A stretch of DNA of 64,000 bases, taken from JAAYZQ01 sp034428935. Lineage in GTDB: Bacteria > Chloroflexota > Anaerolineae > JAAYZQ01. Positions 55,395 to 61,769 of this stretch are shown piece by piece (the first letter of the stretch is position 1; every line of letters starts with the position of its first letter). The notes under the pieces were generated by a model, which saw nothing but the letters and a program-made list of their open reading frames with translations, did no database searches and was not told the origin of the DNA. Position numbers and translations under genes: made by a program. Location: positions 1-64,000 of the forward strand of contig DAOUHB010000087.1 in the NCBI GenBank assembly GCA_034428935.1, written 5' to 3'.

Positions 55395-58385
55395 ATGATG
55401 CTTCGTCGCACGCCGCTGCCCAAGGCCCTTGCCTGGCTGCTGCTCCTGGCCCTGGCCGGGACGGCGGCCGGCCAGCCCGCCGCCCCTCGCGCCGCTCCGG
55501 GCAGCGTCCTCATCCACGAGGTGGCCTACGACGCGACCCAGGAGGGCATTGACACCGCCTGGGAGTGGATCGAGCTCTACAACCCGGGGGCGGAGGCCGT
55601 GGACCTGGCCGGCTGGCGCCTGATCGACAACACCGCCTCCGATACGCTGCCCCCGTGCACCCTGCCCGCCGGCGGCCTCCTGGTGGTGGCGGCGGGGCCC
55701 GCCTTTTACGAAAACTACCCGGACTATGACGGTGAGGTCTTGCTGCTGGACGGCAGCATCGGCGGCGGCCTGGGCAACACGGGCGACCGGCTGCTACTGC
55801 GCGACGCCGGAGCGGCACTGGTCGACGCCCTGTCCTATGGCACCGACGGGACCTACCTGGCCTGCAGCGGCCACCCCTGCGCCGGCGTGGCCCCCGGCCA
55901 CACCCTGGAGCGCGAGCCCCCGGGGCGGGACACGGACGCCCCGGCCGACTTTGCGGACCGCGACCCTCCGACCCCGGGCCTCCCCGGCCCGGAGCCGCCG
56001 CCCACGCCGCCACCCACGCCGCCCCGCTCGCCGGCCCTCATCGAGGCCCTTTACTACGACGGCTACACGCCCTACGAGCCCGACGAGGCGGTGCGCGTGG
56101 TCAACGTCTCGGAGGCGGAGCTGGACCTGGGGGGCTGGCGCATCGCCCGGGCGCCGGGCACGGGCGGCGCGGTCTTTCCGGCGGGCGCCACCCTGGCCCC
56201 CGGTCAGGCGGCCTGGGCCGCGTGCGAGGCGGCCGCCTTCGAAAAGCAGTTCGGCCACAAGCCCGACTTTGAGGTGGGCGACACCGACCCGGAGGTGCCA
56301 GGGATGGGCGGCGCCTGGCCGCGCCTGGCCAACGACGGGGGCCGCTGCCTGCTGTACGACGCCGAGAACACCATCGCCGACGCCCTGGTCTACGGCGACG
56401 CCGCGGAGCTGGTCGATGCCTGGCTGGGGCCGGCGCTGCGGCCCTGGACTCCCAGCTCTTATTTCGGCGCCGAGGGCCAGATCCTCCACCGCAAGGGGGA
56501 CGAGGCGACGGGCCTGCCCCTGGCCGACACCGACACCGCCGCCGACTGGGCCCAGGAGCCCGGCGACCCGCTGGCCGGTCGCCGGGTGCTCTACCCCGGC
56601 TGGGATCTGGACGCCTTCCGCCGGCCGGCCCGCGCCACCGAGACGGCGCGCCTGACGGTCGCCATCGGCCCGGACCACCTGTACGACGTGGTGCGCGCCC
56701 ACCTGGCGGGGGCCCGGGAGAGCATCTGGATCGAGGCCTATGCCTTCGAGAGCGAGGCCCTGGCCGAGGTCCTCCTGGAGCGGCGGGCGGCCGGCGTGGA
56801 GGTCATCCTGCTCCTGGAGTCGGGCCCCGCGGGCGGCGCAGCCGACGCCCAGCGCTGGATCTGCCGGCGCGTTCGCGACGCCGGGGGCCAGGTGTGGTTC
56901 ATGGGCAGCGGCCAGACGCCGGCTCGCTACCGCTTCCAGCACAGCAAGTTCGTCGTCGTCGACGGCCGCCTGGCCCTGGTGGGCAGCGAGAACTTTAACC
57001 CGACGGCCATGCCCTCCGACGACAAATCCAACGGCACCGCCGGCCGCCGTGGCGTGCTGCTGGCCACCGATGCCCCGGCGGTGGTGGAGCGCCTGCGGGC
57101 CATCTTCCAGGCCGACCTGGACCCCGCCCACCACGGCGACCTGCTCACCTGCACCGAGCGGCCCGACCTGTGCAGCGGGCTGCCGCCCCTGCCAGAGCCG
57201 GACTATACCAGCTACACCGTCGCCTTCGAGGGGCCCCTGGAGATCGAGGGCGAGATGGAATTCGAGGTGGTGCAGGCGCCCGAGAACAGCCTCCACGCCG
57301 GGAGCGGCCTCCTGGGCCTGGTGGGGAGCGCCGGGGCAGGCGACACGGTGCTCGTCAGCCAGTTCTACGAGCACGTCGCCTGGGGGCCGGCGGGGGCCAC
57401 GCCCGAGACCGATCCCAACCCCCGGCTGGAGGCCTACCTGGACGCCGCCCGCCGCGGGGCCCGGGTGCGCATCCTGCTCAACAGCCACGTCTTTGGCGAC
57501 TACCAGAACGAGAACGTCGCGACGGTCGCCTTCCTGCAGGCCGCGGCGCGCCGGGAGGGCCTGGACCTGGAGGCCCGCCTGGGCAACCCGACGCTCCTGG
57601 GCCTGCACAATAAGCTGGTGCTGGTGCACGCCGGCGGCCGGGGCACGGTCCACGCCGGCAGCCTGAACGGCAGCGAGGTGTCGTCCAAGGTCAACCGCGA
57701 GGTGGCGCTCCAGGTGGGGTCGGACGCGGCCTACGAATACCTGCGCGCCCTCTTTGAGCACGATTGGGCCACGGTGCGCTTTCCGGCGTACCTGCCCCTG
57801 GTGACGTCAAACCACGAGCCCCCCTCGCCGGCCGATCACCTGCTGGTGAGCGAGGTCTATTACGCCGTCTCCAAGGAGCGGGAGTGGGTCGAGATTGTGA
57901 ATCCGACGCCAGCGGCCATCGACCTGTCGGTCTACAAGCTGGGCGACGCGGAGAACCGCGAGGCCTACGAGGGGATGATGCGCTTCCCGGCAGGGGCGTC
58001 GATCGCGCCCCACGGCGTGCGCGTGGTGGCTGCCTCGGCCGCCGCCTTTCGCCAGGCCTACGGGCGGGCGCCCGACTTCGAGTTCTATCCCACGGACCCG
58101 GCCGTGCCCGACATGCTGCCCCACCCCGCCTGGGGCACCGGCGGGTGGCAGTTGGCCAACGCCGGCGACCAGGTGCTTCTCCTGGACGGCCTCGACCGGC
58201 CCGTGGACGTCGTGGCCTTTGGCAGCGCCACCTTTCCCGGCGTGGTGGCCCACCCCGGGGTGAGCCTCTCGGGCCACTCGCTGGAGCGCTACCCGCCCCT
58301 GTTCGACACCGGGGACTGCAGCGCCGACTTTCGCGACTGGCCCTTTCCCAACCCCGGGCAGCTCCCGGCGGTCACAGCCCGCTGA
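55395..58385 (+). CDS. Exported lamin-tail-domain protein with phospholipase D-like core
   Basis: ATG 55395 gives 996 residues with a signal peptide (LAWLLLLALAGTAAGQPA). Lamin-tail (LTD) domains lie at about 38-160, 220-370 and 820-990. A PLD-like domain lies between (about 415-805). The first HKD motif is intact (HSKFVVVDGRLALVGSENFNP). The second is altered: HNKLVLVHAGGRGTVHAGSLNGS, with His in place of the Asp. PLD enzymes use two HKD motifs, so activity may be reduced or directed to nuclease-type chemistry on one side. LTD domains are common in secreted nucleases and adhesins. It is probably a surface phosphodiesterase or nuclease-like protein. Confidence 0.8.
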   Translation: MMLRRTPLPKALAWLLLLALAGTAAGQPAAPRAAPGSVLIHEVAYDATQEGIDTAWEWIELYNPGAEAVDLAGWRLIDNTASDTLPPCTLPAGGLLVVAAGPAFYENYPDYDGEVLLLDGSIGGGLGNTGDRLLLRDAGAALVDALSYGTDGTYLACSGHPCAGVAPGHTLEREPPGRDTDAPADFADRDPPTPGLPGPEPPPTPPPTPPRSPALIEALYYDGYTPYEPDEAVRVVNVSEAELDLGGWRIARAPGTGGAVFPAGATLAPGQAAWAACEAAAFEKQFGHKPDFEVGDTDPEVPGMGGAWPRLANDGGRCLLYDAENTIADALVYGDAAELVDAWLGPALRPWTPSSYFGAEGQILHRKGDEATGLPLADTDTAADWAQEPGDPLAGRRVLYPGWDLDAFRRPARATETARLTVAIGPDHLYDVVRAHLAGARESIWIEAYAFESEALAEVLLERRAAGVEVILLLESGPAGGAADAQRWICRRVRDAGGQVWFMGSGQTPARYRFQHSKFVVVDGRLALVGSENFNPTAMPSDDKSNGTAGRRGVLLATDAPAVVERLRAIFQADLDPAHHGDLLTCTERPDLCSGLPPLPEPDYTSYTVAFEGPLEIEGEMEFEVVQAPENSLHAGSGLLGLVGSAGAGDTVLVSQFYEHVAWGPAGATPETDPNPRLEAYLDAARRGARVRILLNSHVFGDYQNENVATVAFLQAAARREGLDLEARLGNPTLLGLHNKLVLVHAGGRGTVHAGSLNGSEVSSKVNREVALQVGSDAAYEYLRALFEHDWATVRFPAYLPLVTSNHEPPSPADHLLVSEVYYAVSKEREWVEIVNPTPAAIDLSVYKLGDAENREAYEGMMRFPAGASIAPHGVRVVAASAAAFRQAYGRAPDFEFYPTDPAVPDMLPHPAWGTGGWQLANAGDQVLLLDGLDRPVDVVAFGSATFPGVVAHPGVSLSGHSLERYPPLFDTGDCSADFRDWPFPNPGQLPAVTAR

Positions 58386-58403
58386 CCCCCGGCGCCCGGC
58401 GGG

Positions 58404-59873
58404 CTACTTTCTGCGGCGCCGGCCGCTCCGGCGGCTGCTGCTGGATCTGCGCTGCGGCTGCCCGCCATCCCGGCGGGGCTCCTCGGGCGGGCCGTCGGTG
58501 GGCTGGGGTGGCGCGTGGAGGGTCTCCTGGTAATAGTCGTCCAGGAGCATGGTCAGCAGGGCCAGCCCGTCCTCGCTCTCGCTCAGCTCGTGGACCAGGG
58601 GGCCAAAGCGCTGCATGCGCTCCACCTTTAGCCGGTCGCGCTCGCGCAGGCGCGACTCCAGCAGGGCCACCACGCGCTGGGCGACGATGGCCTCCACGTC
58701 CTCGTCCGCGGGCAGCGGCCACTCGTGGAACTCGATGTTGTAGCGCTTGCCGATGCGGGCCAGCTCCATCTGCTCCATGACGTCCACCAGCGAGATGGCC
58801 ACGCCGCCGCCGCCGGCCCGGCCCGTGCGCCCGGCGCGGTGGATGTACAGCTCGGCGTCGTCGGGCGGCTCGTAGATCACCACGTGGGACAGGTCGGGCA
58901 GGTCGATGCCCCGGGCGGCCACGTCGGTGGCCACCAGGAAGCGCAGATCGCCGCGGCGCACCCGGCCCATGATCCGCTCCCGCTCGTTCTGCGACAGGTC
59001 AGAGCTGAGCTCGTCGGCGTCGTAGCCAAAGCGCTGCAGGACCGTGGCCACGTAATGCACCCGGGCGCGGGTGTTGCAAAAGACGAGGGCCGAGGGCGGG
59101 TTCTCGACCTCGATGATGCGCACCAGGCTGCGGTCCTTGTCCATGCGCGGCACGACGTAATAGCCGTGCTGCACATCGGTGACGTGGACGTGGTCGCGGC
59201 TGAGGCTCAGAAACTCGGGCTCGCGAAGAAACTCGCGGGCCAGGCGCAGGACGTGGCTCGGAAACGTGGCCGAGAACATGCAGCCCTGCACCGGCCGGGA
59301 GGGCAGGTAGCGGCGGATGGCGCGCATGTCGGGGTAAAAGCCCATGGACAGCATGCGGTCGGCCTCGTCAAAGACCAGCATCCGCACGTCCTGGAGCGTC
59401 AGGTTGCGCTTCAGCAGGTGGTCCAGGATGCGGCCCGGGGTGCCGACCACCAGGTGCGCGCCCTCGCGAAAGGCCTTGAGCTGGGGGCCGTAGGCCGTGC
59501 CGCCATAGACCACGGCGGTGCGCATGCCGCTGGCCGCCCCCAGGATCTGGGCCTGCTCGCCCACCTGTTTGGCCAGCTCGCGGGTGGGGGCCAGGACCAG
59601 GGCCTGGCAGGTTGCCTTGCGGGCATCGACGCGGTCCATGATGGCCAGCAGAAAGGCGCCCGTCTTGCCGCTGCCCGTGCGCGACTGGACCATCAGGTCG
59701 CGCCCGGCCAGCAGGTAGGGGATGGCCTGGGCCTGGACGGGCATCAGCTCGGGCCAGCCGGCCCGGGCCACGGCGTCGCGCAGCGGCGCGGGCAGGTCCT
59801 CCAGGGTCACGGGCGGCAGGGCGCTCTCGGGCGCGATGGTGCCCGATCCTTCTTGTTCACTCTCAGTCGTCAT
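58404..59873 (-). CDS. DEAD-box RNA helicase
   Basis: ATG 59873 follows AAAGGA. The 489-residue protein has the Q motif (PVQAQAIPYL), motif I RTGSGKT (usual AxTGSGKT), Ia PTRELA, Ib GTPGR, II DEAD (FDEADRML), III SAT, IV LVFCNTR, V ATDVAARGID and VI HRAGRTGRAG. The C-terminal 120 residues end in an Arg/Ser-rich basic tail, typical of RNA-binding extensions. It remodels structured RNA, probably in ribosome assembly or mRNA decay. The mRNA starts with a stem-loop, which may relate to autoregulation. Confidence 0.95.
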   Translation of the reverse strand: MTTESEQEGSGTIAPESALPPVTLEDLPAPLRDAVARAGWPELMPVQAQAIPYLLAGRDLMVQSRTGSGKTGAFLLAIMDRVDARKATCQALVLAPTRELAKQVGEQAQILGAASGMRTAVVYGGTAYGPQLKAFREGAHLVVGTPGRILDHLLKRNLTLQDVRMLVFDEADRMLSMGFYPDMRAIRRYLPSRPVQGCMFSATFPSHVLRLAREFLREPEFLSLSRDHVHVTDVQHGYYVVPRMDKDRSLVRIIEVENPPSALVFCNTRARVHYVATVLQRFGYDADELSSDLSQNERERIMGRVRRGDLRFLVATDVAARGIDLPDLSHVVIYEPPDDAELYIHRAGRTGRAGGGGVAISLVDVMEQMELARIGKRYNIEFHEWPLPADEDVEAIVAQRVVALLESRLRERDRLKVERMQRFGPLVHELSESEDGLALLTMLLDDYYQETLHAPPQPTDGPPEEPRRDGGQPQRRSSSSRRSGRRRRK

Positions 59874-59949
59874 GTGAAGTCCTTTACAGCGCGGAGGCAC
59901 CCGATCAACCAGTGATGGGAGTCCACGGGGTATATTGGTCTCGCCGGCC

Positions 59950-59972
59950 CCCTCTGCCGTCGTGGCAGAGGG
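59950..59972 (-). promoter_or_regulatory. 5'-terminal stem-loop of the helicase mRNA
   Basis: CCCTCTGCC and GGCAGAGGG form a perfect 9-bp stem with a 5-base loop, about 6 bases after the predicted transcript start (near 59978). It resembles the stem-loop at 33917-33939 in size and position. Confidence 0.5.
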
Positions 59973-59984
59973 AGCACAGCTGCC

Positions 59985-60013
59985 AGTATACCCCTAAATG
60001 CAGCGGGCGTCAA
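59985..60013 (-). promoter_or_regulatory. Promoter for the helicase gene
   Basis: Minus-strand TTGACG, 17 bases, TATACT; leader of about 105 bases. Confidence 0.7.
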
Positions 60014-60210
60014 CCGGGCGGGCGGCCCGGTCAGGGTTGCTGCAAAGTCGGTCTTGTCGCCTGGGATCGCCGAGCGCCGGCTCGGCTTTTCTCTACACGC
60101 AACCTGCCGAGCTGGTGCTCGGCTCTCCCAGCAGTAGTCAAGAGGCTATGCAACAACCGTACGGCCCGGTCGGCAAGGGGCAATGCACTTTTTCAGGGTC
60201 GGAGGTCTTC
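60014..60210. other. Intergenic region without a gene
   Basis: Between the helicase promoter and the end of the radical SAM gene I see no ORF with family resemblance and no clear terminator, only short GCCGGCTCGG/GCTCGGC repeats. Confidence 0.4.
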
Positions 60211-61080
60211 CTATTGCTCGTAGGCAATCGTCACTGCGCGCCAGCCCAGGCTGTGCCGGGCCGCTGCCTTCCGGGCGCGCTCGACGAGGGCGGTGTGGTA
60301 GGGCACGCGATTGGCGGACAGGGCCTGGTAGCCGGCGACCAGGTCGGGACGATACGCGTCGAGGGCGGCCCGCAGGCGGCCCCAGGCCGCGCCCCGCAGG
60401 TTCAGGCTGTCAACCAGGACGTGGCCCACGCGAGCCTGCTTCAGCGCGGCAAACAGCGCGTCCAGCTCGTCCTCGCCATCCGACAGAAAGGGCAGGAGGG
60501 GCCCGCAAAAGGCCCAGGTGGGGATGCCGGCCCGGGCGAGGGCGTCCAGGGCCTCCAGGCGCTCGCCGACGGGCGACGCGTAGGGCTCCAGCCACCGGCG
60601 CAGCCCATCGTCCAGGGTGGTGATGGTCAAGGCCACCTCGACGGCCGGGATGCGCCGCAGCAGGTCGACATCGCGCAGGACCAGGGCGGACTTGGTCAGG
60701 ATCGTGGTGGGGAAGGGGCAGCCGGCAAGTGCTTCCAGGCAGCCGCGTGTAATGCCATAGTCCGCCTCCAGGGGCTGGTAGGCGTCGGTGACGGTCCCGA
60801 AGTTGATGCTGCCCGGCCTGGCGCGCGGGAGCTGGCGGGCCATCACCGCGGGGGCGTTGACCTTGACGTCGACAAAGGTGCCCCACTCCTCTTTGTGGCC
60901 GGTGAAGCGCTTCATGAAAACGGCATAGCAGTAGGCGCAGGCGTGCGCGCAGCCTACGTAAGGATTCACGGCATAGTCCACGCGCGAGATGCCGCTCTTG
61001 CTCAGGATCGAGCGGCACTCGCGCTCGCGGACGACGATGGTGGAGGGTTTCCTTTCGGGTTCTCGTTCAGGCGGCCTCAA
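60211..61080 (-). CDS. Radical SAM protein (Rv2578c/SPL-like)
   Basis: The core from PSTIVVRERECRSILSKSGISRVDYAVNPYVGCAHACAYCYAVFMKR holds the CxxxCxxC cluster motif. It is followed by WGTFVDVKVNAPAVMARQL, INFGTVTDAYQPLEADYGITRGCLEAL and TILTKSALVLRDVDLL. These features define the COG1533 (SplB-like) group, relatives of spore photoproduct lyase with unknown substrates. Its start is unclear: no ATG or GTG lies between the end of the GyrI-like gene and the conserved region. TTG 61080, inside that gene, would give 289 residues with a 14-base overlap. A non-standard start or coupled translation is possible. Confidence 0.75.
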   Translation of the reverse strand: MRPPEREPERKPSTIVVRERECRSILSKSGISRVDYAVNPYVGCAHACAYCYAVFMKRFTGHKEEWGTFVDVKVNAPAVMARQLPRARPGSINFGTVTDAYQPLEADYGITRGCLEALAGCPFPTTILTKSALVLRDVDLLRRIPAVEVALTITTLDDGLRRWLEPYASPVGERLEALDALARAGIPTWAFCGPLLPFLSDGEDELDALFAALKQARVGHVLVDSLNLRGAAWGRLRAALDAYRPDLVAGYQALSANRVPYHTALVERARKAAARHSLGWRAVTIAYEQ

Positions 61081-61525
61081 TGGGGATCCAGATCTCCATC
61101 TTGGACTCCGGGTCGGCCGGGTCAAAGGTCGAGCCGTACTGCTCGAATTCGGGCCCCTCGGCGCGCCGGTAGCCTGACCGGGGCAGCCAGGTCTCGTAGG
61201 CAGCCTGAAAGGCCTGCATGAGGGTGGGCAGGGTACAAGGGAAGACGCCATACGTCCCTGCCGGAACGGGCCACCTGTCCAGCCCTTCCGGCGTGGCGAC
61301 GTCCTCCCTCACCTCCAGCCCCGCCAGGTAGTCAAAGACGCCGGTGTCCATGTCGATGTTGCCCATGACCCCGTAAGCGACGTCAGAGACGGCCATGCCC
61401 TCGAGCTGTTCCATCCAGGGACCGGCCTCGCCCCACAACCGGGCCACCTCCTGGTTCTCGTTCTTGCCGTGGTACATCTTGCCGACCACGCTGAATGCCT
61501 GCCTGCTCTCGATTTTCGGCTCCAC
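61067..61525 (-). CDS. GyrI/AraC effector-binding domain protein
   Basis: GTG 61525 follows AAGGAG. The 152-residue protein shows the GyrI-like small-molecule-binding fold: EPKIESRQAFSVVGKMYHG, LWGEAGPWMEQLEG, DYLAGLEV, WPVPAGTYGVFPC and a C-terminal FEQYGSTFDPADPESKMEIWIPIE. Stand-alone forms bind hydrophobic ligands, and some hydrolyse esters. No DNA-binding domain is fused. It runs directly into the radical SAM gene, so the two probably work or are controlled together. TACAAT at 61617-61622 (minus strand) may be its -10. Confidence 0.8.
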   Translation of the reverse strand: MEPKIESRQAFSVVGKMYHGKNENQEVARLWGEAGPWMEQLEGMAVSDVAYGVMGNIDMDTGVFDYLAGLEVREDVATPEGLDRWPVPAGTYGVFPCTLPTLMQAFQAAYETWLPRSGYRRAEGPEFEQYGSTFDPADPESKMEIWIPIEAA

Positions 61526-61769
61526 GTCACACTCCTTTCCCCGTTGGGTTTCTGATACCTTTGCTTCCAAGAAGGAATTGTGTTACTCCGAAGGCTGGGC
61601 CAGCGGCCCAGGTATCATTGTACTACCGGCAGGTGACAGAGTATGTCATGAATATCCGAACTTGTGTTCTAATCCTGTCGTGAACTGTCGGGAAATGCTG
61701 GCTTGGACATGGGCATCCGCCCCCTCCCCAGACCCCTCCCCCCAGCATTCAGGGGACAGAAGCCCGAAC
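61526..61769. other. Gap between the NACHT-FGE and GyrI-like genes
   Basis: No gene, template-repeat-like copy of the FGE C-terminus, or reverse transcriptase is present here. Only a possible -10 for the GyrI-like gene (61617-61622) is seen. Confidence 0.4.
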
